The notes under the pieces are model-generated. The model was not told where the DNA came from. It did not search any database and saw only the letters and a program-made list of their open reading frames with translations. Shown here one piece after another: positions 42,475 through 50,365 of a stretch of 53,861 nt of DNA. The stretch lies in contig JAEZAM010000011.1 in the NCBI GenBank assembly GCA_023430465.1, positions 1-53,861 on the forward strand. The letters are read 5' to 3'. Every line of letters begins with the position of its first letter. The first letter of the stretch is position 1. The stretch is from Bacteroidota bacterium. Lineage in GTDB: Bacteria > Bacteroidota > Bacteroidia > Chitinophagales > Chitinophagaceae. The position numbers and the translations under genes are program-made.

Positions 42475-42501
42475 GTTGTCAACCTTTTAAAGGTTGACAA
42501 C
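42475..42501. repeat. 27-bp near-perfect palindrome, copy 2, overlapping the lysS stop
   Basis: Identical in all 27 bases to 12523-12549. The last four sense codons and the TAA of lysS (Val-Val-Asn-Leu-stop) are inside it, so part of the element is translated. It lies between the convergent SDR and lysS genes. Confidence 0.85.
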
Positions 42502-44040
42502 CGTTTCCTCCGGGCTTCCGCTGTCGAACTTCTCCGGCCGCATCTGCGGAAACAACAACACATCCTGGATCGAATGCTGATTCGTGATCAGCATACACAA
42601 ACGATCAATACCAATCCCAATCCCCGATGTAGGAGGCATGCCATATTCCAAAGCACGCAGGAAATCATTATCAATGAACATCGCCTCATCATCTCCCCGC
42701 TCCATCAATTTCACCTGCTCTTCGAACCGCTCCCGCTGATCAATCGGATCATTCAACTCTGTATACGCATTGGCAATCTCCTTTCCATTTATGATCAACT
42801 CAAACCGCTCCACCAGCCCCTGCTTGTCGCGGTGCTTTTTTGTAAGCGGACTCATCTCCACCGGGTAATCGATGATAAACGTTGGCTGTACATAATGCAT
42901 CTCACATTTGCCGCCAAACAATTCATCTATCAACTTGCCTTTACCCATCGTCCCGTCTACCTGGATATGCAACTGCCGGCACACGGACCGCAACTGCTCT
43001 TCGTTCATACGGCTGACATCAATGCCGGTATGCTCCTGTATCGCATCATAAATGCTGATACGCTTGAATGGTGCCTTGAACGATATCGTCTTATCACCCA
43101 CCTGTAAATCAGATGTTCCGTTTACGTCCATCGCTGCTTTTTCCAGCAACTGCTCGGTCGTTTCCATCATCCACAGGTAATCCTTGTATGCAACGTAAAA
43201 TTCAAGTATCGTAAACTCGGGGTTATGCGTGCGATCCATGCCTTCATTCCGGAAATTGCGGCTAAACTCATACACCCACTCGAACCCGCCTACGATCAGG
43301 CGCTTCAGATAGAGTTCGTTGGCGATCCGAAGATAGAACGGCACATCCAGGGCATTGTGATGCGTGATAAAAGGCCTTGCCGCCGCACCACCTGGTATGC
43401 TCTGCAGTACCGGTGTATCCACTTCCAGCCCACCACGCGTATTCAGGAATTCACGGATGGAATTGATCAGCTTTGTCCTTTTGATAAACGTATCCTTCAG
43501 TGATGGGTTGATAATCAGATCGGCATAACGCTGACGATACCTGAACTCGGGATCTGTTACTGCATCAAACGTCTGCCCATCCGCTTCCTTTACAATTGGC
43601 AATGGCCGCAGCGCCTTGCTCAGCAACGTGAGTTCTTTCACATGCACCGAGGTCTCACCTGATTTTGTGATGAAAGCAAACCCTTTTACACCAATGATAT
43701 CTCCGATATCAAGCAGTTTCTTCCATACAATGTCATACAGCGATTTATCCTCGCCGGGACATATATCATCACGCCGGATATAAAGCTGGATTTTCCCCAC
43801 GCCGTCCTGGATCACCGCAAAATTTGCCTTTCCCATATCCCGGACACTCATGATCCTTCCAGCAATACATACATCGGCAAACTGCTCTTTGTTTTCTTCC
43901 GTATAGTTTTCCCGGATATTCCGCGATGTCTGGTTCACCGGGTAAAGCGGAGCAGGATAAGGCTCGATGCCCATCATGATCAGCTCTGCCATCTTTTCAC
44001 GTCTTAATTGCTCCTGTTCAGAAAGTTGCGGTGTACTCAT
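42487..44040 (-). CDS. lysS: Lysyl-tRNA synthetase, class II
   Basis: Charges tRNA-Lys with lysine; class IIb enzyme with 517 residues from the ATG at 44040 (the open frame extends 54 bp further without family likeness). The N-terminal OB fold (about 55-160) contains GRIMSVRDMGKANFAVIQDG. Motif 1 lies at LINSIREFLNTRGGLEVDTPVL, motif 2 is FRNEGMDRTHNPEFTILEFY and motif 3 is GIGIGIDRLCMLITN. All are intact. The last residues VVNL derive from the palindrome at 42475-42501, which suggests that insertion of the element has shaped the gene end. Confidence 0.97.
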   Translation of the reverse strand: MSTPQLSEQEQLRREKMAELIMMGIEPYPAPLYPVNQTSRNIRENYTEENKEQFADVCIAGRIMSVRDMGKANFAVIQDGVGKIQLYIRRDDICPGEDKSLYDIVWKKLLDIGDIIGVKGFAFITKSGETSVHVKELTLLSKALRPLPIVKEADGQTFDAVTDPEFRYRQRYADLIINPSLKDTFIKRTKLINSIREFLNTRGGLEVDTPVLQSIPGGAAARPFITHHNALDVPFYLRIANELYLKRLIVGGFEWVYEFSRNFRNEGMDRTHNPEFTILEFYVAYKDYLWMMETTEQLLEKAAMDVNGTSDLQVGDKTISFKAPFKRISIYDAIQEHTGIDVSRMNEEQLRSVCRQLHIQVDGTMGKGKLIDELFGGKCEMHYVQPTFIIDYPVEMSPLTKKHRDKQGLVERFELIINGKEIANAYTELNDPIDQRERFEEQVKLMERGDDEAMFIDNDFLRALEYGMPPTSGIGIGIDRLCMLITNQHSIQDVLLFPQMRPEKFDSGSPEETVVNL

Positions 44041-44227
44041 TGTTTTATTTTGGGAAAATTGCTGCGAAGGTACTGGATGCGCGCCTATGCACAAAGGCCC
44101 TGCGGGGCGTATGTTTACGTTTTTCGCAAAGGAAAAGCCTTAAAGTATCGTCAAATTAACCGGCAATGATTGGCCGTCTGCAACGCGGCGGCTAATTTCA
44201 CCCTCTCCTGAAAAACAATTCGATTTT

Positions 44228-44944
44228 ATGAAAACATATCTCCTCGCTGCCGCCATCGCCGTCCTGATCCTTCCTACTGCGGCAGAGGCCCAGATCAAAA
44301 TGCCCAAAATCTTGTCCAAAACATCGGCCGCCGGTATAACCGAAGCGGAAGCTGGGCAGGGAATCAAGGAAGCCCTGACGCAGGGTGTTACCAATGCCGT
44401 TCTGAATCTCAATAAAACTGATGGGTTTTTTGGCAGTGAGATCTATAAAGTGCTCCTGCCGCCGGATGCCGTAAAAATCGAGAAATCACTCCGGTCTGCC
44501 GGCATGGGTGCGCAGGTGGATAACGCAATCCTCGCCATCAACCGCGGTGCGGAAGATGCGGTGGCATTCGCCAAACCCATCTTCCTTGATGCTGTCCGTG
44601 AACTCACACTCACCGACGCCCTCAAACTCGTTTCCGGGCAGAAAGACGCAGCCACGCAATACTTCAAACAGAAAACGACTGATAAACTCGTGGCCGCTTT
44701 TACCCCGTCTGTTAAATCATCGCTTGAAAAAGTAAATGCCACGAAGTATTACGGCGACATCGTCACCACTTACAATAAATTTCCCACCACCTTCAAGAAA
44801 GTGGATTCTGACCTGACCGGCTTTGTTGTTGGCAAGGCCATCGACGCGCTTTTCGACCAGGTGGCAAAAGAAGAGGCCAGCATCCGCGCAAACCCTGCCG
44901 CCCGGACTTCTGATATTCTCAAGAAGGTTTTTGGTAATAAATAA
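44228..44944 (+). CDS. DUF4197 family exported protein
   Basis: Protein of 238 residues with a signal peptide (MKTYLLAAAIAVLILPTAAEAQ, cleavage near 22). The mature part is alpha-helical with the marks of DUF4197: ITEAEAGQGIKEALTQGVTNAV, DGFFGSEIYKVLLPPDA and RELTLTDALKLVSGQKDAATQYFKQKT, then TKYYGDIVTTYN. The function of the family is unknown; it is periplasmic in many Gram-negatives. It is divergent from lysS and ends 17 bp from the convergent flavin reductase gene. Confidence 0.9.
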   Translation: MKTYLLAAAIAVLILPTAAEAQIKMPKILSKTSAAGITEAEAGQGIKEALTQGVTNAVLNLNKTDGFFGSEIYKVLLPPDAVKIEKSLRSAGMGAQVDNAILAINRGAEDAVAFAKPIFLDAVRELTLTDALKLVSGQKDAATQYFKQKTTDKLVAAFTPSVKSSLEKVNATKYYGDIVTTYNKFPTTFKKVDSDLTGFVVGKAIDALFDQVAKEEASIRANPAARTSDILKKVFGNK

Positions 44945-44961
44945 CCGATGTACGCATTGAA

Positions 44962-45843
44962 TTAAAGCCTGGTAAGCAAAACCTGCCAGGCTTCTTTTAT
45001 TTTATCCTCCCGAAGCAATGCTGCGGCATGGAGATGTAATTCTTTCTCCATGTCATCAGGATTCAGGCTATAATATTGCACGATCTGCTTCAGGTGATCA
45101 TCTTCATAGGCTGGATCTATGGCAGGAATTTCGGTGACATTGGCAAGTTTGCCGAGGTCATTGCCCGAAAGCTGCCTGCTCTCCCTGATCGATACCGGAA
45201 GTTGGTCGATACCAATCCCCAGGTTTGTGTTTGGTTTTTCAACCATAAACAAATTCTCCGGACCCACCCGGCAATACCAGTCGCCGCCAAGCCGTGCTAC
45301 ATGCTCCAGTTTCCGCTGGTCTATCTTCTTGTTTGCATCGAGCAGGTTGTCGTCAAGGTGGATACACAGCACCTCACAAATCACCAGGTTACCGGCGCCA
45401 CCCCCTTCTCCCAGCGGCTTTACTTCCAGCACGCGGCATTCCAGTTTTGCTTTGCTTTCTTTCACCAGCGGCGGCCGGATCATGGTTGATGGCTGAGGAG
45501 TGAAGCCGGCTTTTTGAAACTCATTTACTCCTCGCGGGTATTCGCAACTTGCGAGAGAAACCTGTTGCACCATATCATACGTCACAATATTGATCGCTAC
45601 TTCTCCTACCTGTAAAATATTTTCCAGGCTATGCTTTGTAGTATTGTCGCGCACGCGCCGCGCGGGCGAAAAGACTACAACAGGCGGGTTGGAAGAGAAC
45701 AGGTTGAAAAAGCTGAATGGGCTGAGATTAACATTGCCATCCAGGTCAATGGTGGAGGCAAAGGCGATCGGCCTGGGTGCAATGATGTGCTGCAGGTAAT
45801 ATTGCCGCTCGGCAGGGGTGTATTTACTCAGGTCAAGTAGCAT
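44962..45843 (-). CDS. Flavin reductase-like domain protein
   Basis: Flavoprotein of 293 residues. The FMN-binding split-barrel domain (about residues 1-200) opens with YLQHIIAPRPIAFASTIDLDGNVNLSPFSFFNLFSSNPPVVVFSP, the family signature. A conserved CEYPRGVNEFQKAGF block follows near 109. The C-terminal 90 residues are helical. Such proteins use NAD(P)H to reduce FMN, or act as small oxidoreductases on their own. It lies 12 bp after the FAH-family gene on the same strand, so the two are co-transcribed. In other bacteria such pairs occur in aromatic-acid breakdown clusters. Confidence 0.87.
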   Translation of the reverse strand: MLLDLSKYTPAERQYYLQHIIAPRPIAFASTIDLDGNVNLSPFSFFNLFSSNPPVVVFSPARRVRDNTTKHSLENILQVGEVAINIVTYDMVQQVSLASCEYPRGVNEFQKAGFTPQPSTMIRPPLVKESKAKLECRVLEVKPLGEGGGAGNLVICEVLCIHLDDNLLDANKKIDQRKLEHVARLGGDWYCRVGPENLFMVEKPNTNLGIGIDQLPVSIRESRQLSGNDLGKLANVTEIPAIDPAYEDDHLKQIVQYYSLNPDDMEKELHLHAAALLREDKIKEAWQVLLTRL

Positions 45844-45855
45844 GCTTGCTCCTTT

Positions 45856-46887
45856 TTATTCTGCAGTGGCAGCGTTCTTTTTTGTCTTCTTGCGATCAAG
45901 GATGCTCCAGTTGCTGTCTTCGCGAACCATCGTGTTTGTCAGCTTTCCCAGCCCTTCTATTTCCATGTCAACCACATCGCCAGGCTGTAACCATTGCTCT
46001 TTGTAAGCGGGATCATTGAGTTTGCCCGTTCCATTTAATTCAAGAAAACATCCGGTACCAACTGTCCCACTGCCGATCACATCGCCGGGGTAAATATCGG
46101 TACCGTACGATACCCGCTCGATGATCTCTGCAAAAGTCCAGTCCATATCCCCCAGGTTACCGGAGCTCACCTGTACACCATTCACTTTGCATGTCATGGG
46201 CAGATTCCAGCTTTTACCCGTATGATTTTCTTTGGGCGGGATCTCCAGGTGTTGGAGTTCATCCAGGGTTACCAGCCAGGGCCCGATAGTGGTGGCAAAA
46301 TCTTTTCCTTTCGCTGGTCCCAGGTTGAGTAACATCTCTTCCATCTGAAGACGGCGGGCACTGAGATCATTCATGATCATGATCCCCGCAATGTACTCGT
46401 CGGCGTTCTCTGCAGGAATGTTACGGCCCTGCCTTGATATTACGATGGCCGCCTCAAGCTCGAAATCAAGCTTTTCAAAATGATCCGGCATGCAGCGAAC
46501 ATCACCCGGTCCCTGGATGCTATGGTGATTGGTAAAATAAAAGATGGGGTACTCATCAAACTCGGGAATCATGTCCACCTTGCGATTACGCCTCGCGGCA
46601 GCAACATGCTGGCGAAACGCATAACCGTCGCGGCAACTTACGGGGAAGGGAACGGGGGCGAGCAATCTCACATCGTTCACTGGCGTTCCCCGGTTACTCG
46701 AGCGCCCGCCTTCACGCAGCAGTAACTCACCTGCTTGTGCTACAGGGAAACTTTCCTCCCAGTATGTCAGGAACATATTCATGGTGGTGGGCAGATCCGG
46801 ATGCAATACATCCATATCGTACACCTTGCCATCTACCAGCACGCCAAGGGTCTCGTGATCATCCCGTAAATAGGTAACAAGCTTCAT
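45856..46887 (-). CDS. Fumarylacetoacetate hydrolase family protein
   Basis: Protein of 343 residues with the FAH fold. The first part contains MKLVTYLRDDHETLGVLVDGKVYDMD. The metal-binding acidic residues are in KLDFELEAAIVISRQG near 149-164 and GIMIMNDLSARRLQMEEM near 178-195; KGKDFATTIGPWLVT near 205 and SGTVGTGCFLELNG near 285 are typical. Family members hydrolyse or decarboxylate acyl-diketo acids with Mg2+ or Ca2+. The true substrate is not clear; fumarylacetoacetate from tyrosine is possible, though no homogentisate dioxygenase is nearby. The gene precedes the flavin reductase gene by 12 bp. Confidence 0.9.
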   Translation of the reverse strand: MKLVTYLRDDHETLGVLVDGKVYDMDVLHPDLPTTMNMFLTYWEESFPVAQAGELLLREGGRSSNRGTPVNDVRLLAPVPFPVSCRDGYAFRQHVAAARRNRKVDMIPEFDEYPIFYFTNHHSIQGPGDVRCMPDHFEKLDFELEAAIVISRQGRNIPAENADEYIAGIMIMNDLSARRLQMEEMLLNLGPAKGKDFATTIGPWLVTLDELQHLEIPPKENHTGKSWNLPMTCKVNGVQVSSGNLGDMDWTFAEIIERVSYGTDIYPGDVIGSGTVGTGCFLELNGTGKLNDPAYKEQWLQPGDVVDMEIEGLGKLTNTMVREDSNWSILDRKKTKKNAATAE

Positions 46888-46958
46888 CGTATTCGTTTGG
46901 GCTGCAAATTACCTCTTAATGGAAAACAACCCATCGAAATCATTTGTACCTTTTGCCC

Positions 46959-48203
46959 ATGAGAGGAACGATCATCGCCATCATTTTTTTCTCTGTACAC
47001 ATGTCGTCGAACGCACAACAATATCCCGGACTGCAGCAAATTCTCGAGAGCAAAGGCTCCCCCACGCTGAGAGAAATCCTGGCCGATCATAAACGGTTCC
47101 GGTACCAGTTGATCTATACCAGGATCGATCGTGATCGCAACAACAAGCCATCCTTCACCGATCAATTGCTGGGCGTGGATACCGGCCTTTACTTCAACCC
47201 GGCATCAACCGTAAAAATGCCCCTGGCTTTTCTTGCCCTGGAGAAATTAAACCGCCTGAATATAAAAGGTCTCGATAAGTATACACCGATGTTGACCGAC
47301 AGTGCATATTCCGGCCAGACAGCGGTATGGAACGACAGCAGCGCAGCAGATGGGATGCCCTCCATTGCTCATTACATACGGAAAATATTCATGGTGAGCG
47401 ATAATGATGCCTATAACAGGTTGTACGAGTTCCTCGGGCAGGAATACATCAATACAAGACTTCACGAAATGGGGTATACGGAAGCACGGATCACCCGGCG
47501 ATTCACGCGAATGACCCCGGAGGAAAACCGGCACACCAACCCCATCCGGTTTGTTGCCGGGGGTAAAACCATTTACCACCAGCCTGCAGTTACGAGTAAT
47601 TTTCAATTTGATTTTTCCCGAAAGCAGCTCATCGGTAACGCGCATTATGACCGTGATGATAAACTGGTGCACGCGCCAATGGATTTCACCACCCATAACA
47701 ATATGCCGCTGACCTATCTCCATCGTATGCTCAGGTCTGTATTGTTCCCTGAATCTGTTCCTGCATCCCAGCGGTTTGAGCTTAGTACAGAGGACTACAG
47801 TTTCCTGTATGATTATATGTCGCGCCTCCCTTCCGAAAGCAGGTTTCCGGCGTACGACACTACAGAATTCTTCGACAGCTATACCAAATTCTTTTTCTTT
47901 CGGGCTGGTAAGCAGCCAATGCCCGGAAATATACGCAGCTTCAACAAGGCCGGCTGGTCCTATGGCTTCCTCACAGATGTTTGCTACATCGTGGACCTGG
48001 AACACCAGGTGGAATTCATGCTCAGTGGAAATGTCTATGTGAACGACGACGGGATATTGAATGATGACAAATATGAGTACGAGACCCGGGGCTACCCGTT
48101 CTTACAGGAAGTGGGAAAAATCGTATATGAGTACGAGCTGACCCGCCGACGGGCGCGAAAACCTGATCTGGAGAAGTGGAAAATAGATCATTCCCCGAGG
48201 TAA
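46959..48203 (+). CDS. Exported serine hydrolase related to class A beta-lactamases
   Basis: Protein of 414 residues with a signal peptide (MRGTIIAIIFFSVHMSSNAQ). The serine motif S-T-V-K in FNPASTVKMPLAFLAL near 76-91 matches the SxxK of penicillin-recognising enzymes, followed by VSDNDAYNRLYEFLG near 142-156 (SDN motif). A clear KTG box is not seen. The family includes class A beta-lactamases, but the length, much above 290, and the weak third motif argue for a peptidase or esterase role. An ATG 15 bp upstream is possible. A TACCTTTT box lies 4 nt before the ATG. Confidence 0.78.
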   Translation: MRGTIIAIIFFSVHMSSNAQQYPGLQQILESKGSPTLREILADHKRFRYQLIYTRIDRDRNNKPSFTDQLLGVDTGLYFNPASTVKMPLAFLALEKLNRLNIKGLDKYTPMLTDSAYSGQTAVWNDSSAADGMPSIAHYIRKIFMVSDNDAYNRLYEFLGQEYINTRLHEMGYTEARITRRFTRMTPEENRHTNPIRFVAGGKTIYHQPAVTSNFQFDFSRKQLIGNAHYDRDDKLVHAPMDFTTHNNMPLTYLHRMLRSVLFPESVPASQRFELSTEDYSFLYDYMSRLPSESRFPAYDTTEFFDSYTKFFFFRAGKQPMPGNIRSFNKAGWSYGFLTDVCYIVDLEHQVEFMLSGNVYVNDDGILNDDKYEYETRGYPFLQEVGKIVYEYELTRRRARKPDLEKWKIDHSPR

Positions 48204-48274
48204 TTTATAGCGTCCGGCACGACTGTTAATAACACATTAAAAAGTTTTGTCCTTACCGTTCTGGTATCGGCCCG

Positions 48275-48306
48275 TTGGCTTTCAACCGGCCGATTTCCTA
48301 TCTTTG
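48275..48306 (+). promoter_or_regulatory. Promoter of the fatty acid hydroxylase gene
   Basis: TTG (48275-48277), 21 nt, then TATCTTTG (48299-48306), a perfect -7 box ending 4 nt before the ATG at 48311. This predicts a leaderless or nearly leaderless message. Confidence 0.55.
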
Positions 48307-48310
48307 TCAC

Positions 48311-48979
48311 ATGCAGTTTGAGAAAATTCACAATAAGGGGCAAGCCAGGCTTTTTAAGAGCGACTACCTGGAGATGCTGACAAAGACCCACCCTTTAGTG
48401 ATCTGGGGCATGTACCTTCCTCTTGCTGTCTATATGATGTATTACAGCAGTACCACCCTGCATTTTGGGGGCCTGAGGATATTCCTGATGTTCGTCGCGG
48501 GTATGTTGTTCTGGACTTTATTCGAGTATATCGCACATCGTTTCCTGTTTCACTGGGTGGCTGAAAGCGGACGTGCGCAGAAAATGGTTTATACACTTCA
48601 CGGTAATCATCACCACTATCCCCGTGATAAAGAACGCCTTTTCATGCCACCGGTTCCCAGTCTCATCATTGCCTCCGTGGTAATGGGACTGATGTATCTC
48701 GCCATCAATGTTCACGCTTTCATGTTCTTTCCTGGCTTTATCATCGGCTACCTGATGTATGGCACTATGCACTACGCCATTCATGCCTGGAATCCGCCGT
48801 TCAAATGGATGAAGCCATTGTGGAGAAATCATCATCTTCATCATTACAAGGACGAGCACAATGGATTTGGTGTTAGCTCAACACTTTGGGATCACGTATT
48901 TGGTACCATGTTCGATCTCAAGCGGGAAAAAGAAGACAAGGAAAAAGTCAGGGAGTTGATGTTCAGCCGCAAGGACTGA
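48311..48979 (+). CDS. Fatty acid hydroxylase / sterol desaturase superfamily protein
   Basis: Membrane di-iron enzyme of 222 residues with about four hydrophobic segments. The His clusters that bind iron are HRFLFH near 81-86, HGNHHHYP near 101-108, HYAIHAW near 158 and HHLHHYKDEHNGFG near 178-191. The pattern is close to fatty acid 2-hydroxylases (FA2H/Scs7 type). In Bacteroidota a 2- or 3-hydroxylated acyl chain is common in sphingolipids and lipid A, so such a role is possible. The ATG at 48311 is chosen; the frame is open back to 48275 through the promoter. It abuts the convergent gene at 48980. Confidence 0.88.
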   Translation: MQFEKIHNKGQARLFKSDYLEMLTKTHPLVIWGMYLPLAVYMMYYSSTTLHFGGLRIFLMFVAGMLFWTLFEYIAHRFLFHWVAESGRAQKMVYTLHGNHHHYPRDKERLFMPPVPSLIIASVVMGLMYLAINVHAFMFFPGFIIGYLMYGTMHYAIHAWNPPFKWMKPLWRNHHLHHYKDEHNGFGVSSTLWDHVFGTMFDLKREKEDKEKVRELMFSRKD

Positions 48980-49282
48980 TCACCATCTTTCCTCTTCACT
49001 GATATCATTGTCCCGGTTGTTGAATTGCTGCCGGGATTTTTGTTTTTGGTCCAGCCGTTCGATCATCAGACCCACTATCAGTTCTGCAGCATCTTTTCCA
49101 ACATTTTGTTCCAGGGCAGATTTGATCTTCGCTTCACTTACATCCATGCGATAGAGGATGGAGATCAGCCTGTCCATATCATGCAGCATAAGATCATTCA
49201 CGGCGGCTTTCACTTTTTCGTAAAGGTTATTTGTCGGAGCGAGTTGGAGTTGTTCAGCCACTAACTGAAGTGATGTCTGCAT
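48980..49282 (-). CDS. Small helical protein, function unknown
   Basis: Protein of 100 residues beginning MQTSLQLVAEQLQLAPTNNL. It is alpha-helical and charged, with no signal peptide. DLMLHDMDRLISILYRMDVSEAKIKSALEQNVGKDAAELIVGLMIERL fills the middle, and the C-terminus is polar (RQQFNNRDNDISEEERW). It looks like a conserved Bacteroidota protein without known function. The frame reads further upstream, but that part overlaps the preceding gene; the ATG at 49282 leaves a 10-bp gap. Likely co-transcribed with the TIGR02757 gene. Confidence 0.75.
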   Translation of the reverse strand: MQTSLQLVAEQLQLAPTNNLYEKVKAAVNDLMLHDMDRLISILYRMDVSEAKIKSALEQNVGKDAAELIVGLMIERLDQKQKSRQQFNNRDNDISEEERW

Positions 49283-49292
49283 ATAATAAAGG

Positions 49293-50054
49293 TCAGTACT
49301 TCTCGGAGATTCCAAGTGCGAAGAGTGCAAAATCGTATTTAGCCGGATCAGCCGGATCAAACTGCTGAAGTGCTTCTGTCAATTCAACCGCGGCCATCCA
49401 GTCGGTCTGCTTTCGGGTCAGCAGTCCGAAATGGCGGGCTACGCGGGCTACGTGGAGATCAAGCGGACAGATGAGTTCCGAGGGCCGGATATTTTCCCAA
49501 AGCCCGAAGTCGACACCCCTTTCATCACGGCGTACCATCCAGCGCAGAAACATATTCAGCCGTTTGCAACTCGAGTTTCTGCCCGGACTCGCCACATGTT
49601 TTATTGTTCTCGACGGAGCATCTTCCAGTGAAAAAAAATAGGCATGAAAACCGTTTAGCCTGTCTTCGAGCGTGTCTCCATGAGCCGTGAAAGCAGTCTC
49701 GAGCGAGTCATGTCTGCTGTAATGGTAGTGAAAGAATTCTATGAAATAAAGCAGGTCGGTAGCGTTGAAAGTCCTGTGGCGGAAATCCAGTAGCTGACGA
49801 AGTCCGGTTTCTTTTTTTTCCAGACAAAACTTCCAGGGCTGCATATCCATCAGCTGCATGAGCTCGCGGCACTTGTTGATAATTGTGGTGCGGTTGCCCC
49901 AGGCAAATGTGGCTGCAAAGAACCCCGCAATTTCTATGTCCTGTTTGCGGGTAAACATATGGGGAACCAGGATGGGGTCAGTGGCAATGAAAAAAGGTTG
50001 ATTATATTCATCAACCTTTTTGTCAAGAAATATCTTGAGTTCATTCCTGGTCAT
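49293..50054 (-). CDS. TIGR02757 (DUF2400) family protein
   Basis: Protein of 253 residues. Family traits are FFIATDPILVPHMFTRKQDIEIAGFFAATFAWGNRTTIINKCRELMQLMD near 22-71, NMFLRWMVRRDERGVDFGLW near 166-185 and a final LDLHVARVARHFGLLTRKQTDW. The later part recalls the helix-hairpin-helix of DNA glycosylases (LDLHVARV). Its function is not established; a nucleic-acid role is inferred from the fold. It is the first gene of a run with the 100-residue protein. Confidence 0.87.
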   Translation of the reverse strand: MTRNELKIFLDKKVDEYNQPFFIATDPILVPHMFTRKQDIEIAGFFAATFAWGNRTTIINKCRELMQLMDMQPWKFCLEKKETGLRQLLDFRHRTFNATDLLYFIEFFHYHYSRHDSLETAFTAHGDTLEDRLNGFHAYFFSLEDAPSRTIKHVASPGRNSSCKRLNMFLRWMVRRDERGVDFGLWENIRPSELICPLDLHVARVARHFGLLTRKQTDWMAAVELTEALQQFDPADPAKYDFALFALGISEKY

Positions 50055-50076
50055 TCACGAAATTACTGTTTCGCTG

Positions 50077-50223
50077 CTACACGACCCTATCGCCGCGAAT
50101 GAGGCGGAGCAGGATCGCAATGATAGCAATAACGAGGAGTACATGTATCAGCCCACCTGCAGAGAATACGAAGAAACCAAGCAGCCAGCCAATTATCAGG
50201 ATGATCGCAATTAAGTAGAGCAT
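50077..50223 (-). CDS. Lmo0937-family small membrane protein
   Basis: A 48-residue protein, starting MLYLIAIILIIGWLLGFF and ending LLRLIRGDRVV. Two hydrophobic segments (about 2-20 and 26-40) are joined by a small AGG turn, with a basic tail. This is the typical size and pattern of the Lmo0937/DUF5670 family, whose role is unknown and which is often stress-linked. It sits in the gap between the TIGR02757 gene and the PLP enzyme gene on the minus strand, and it is easily missed because of its length. Confidence 0.85.
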   Translation of the reverse strand: MLYLIAIILIIGWLLGFFVFSAGGLIHVLLVIAIIAILLRLIRGDRVV

Positions 50224-50365
50224 AGTTGGTAATTTTTAGGTAAGTAAATATATCCTACCTCTACTTTGCAGATACGGTGCCAAAGGGTCGCTCACAGGCA
50301 AGGGGTTGCAAACCAGTGCAATTTTTTATGCATATGATAGTGCCGCGTGGCGGAAATACCACATT

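Noticed and set aside
46959..48203. Antibiotic-resistance beta-lactamase
   Set aside because: Length and the missing KTG box do not fit class A; a resistance claim is not supported.
50020..50214. 64-codon plus-strand frame over the TIGR02757 start
   Set aside because: Opposite strand carries the convincing 48-residue membrane protein; this frame has no likeness and a TTG start.
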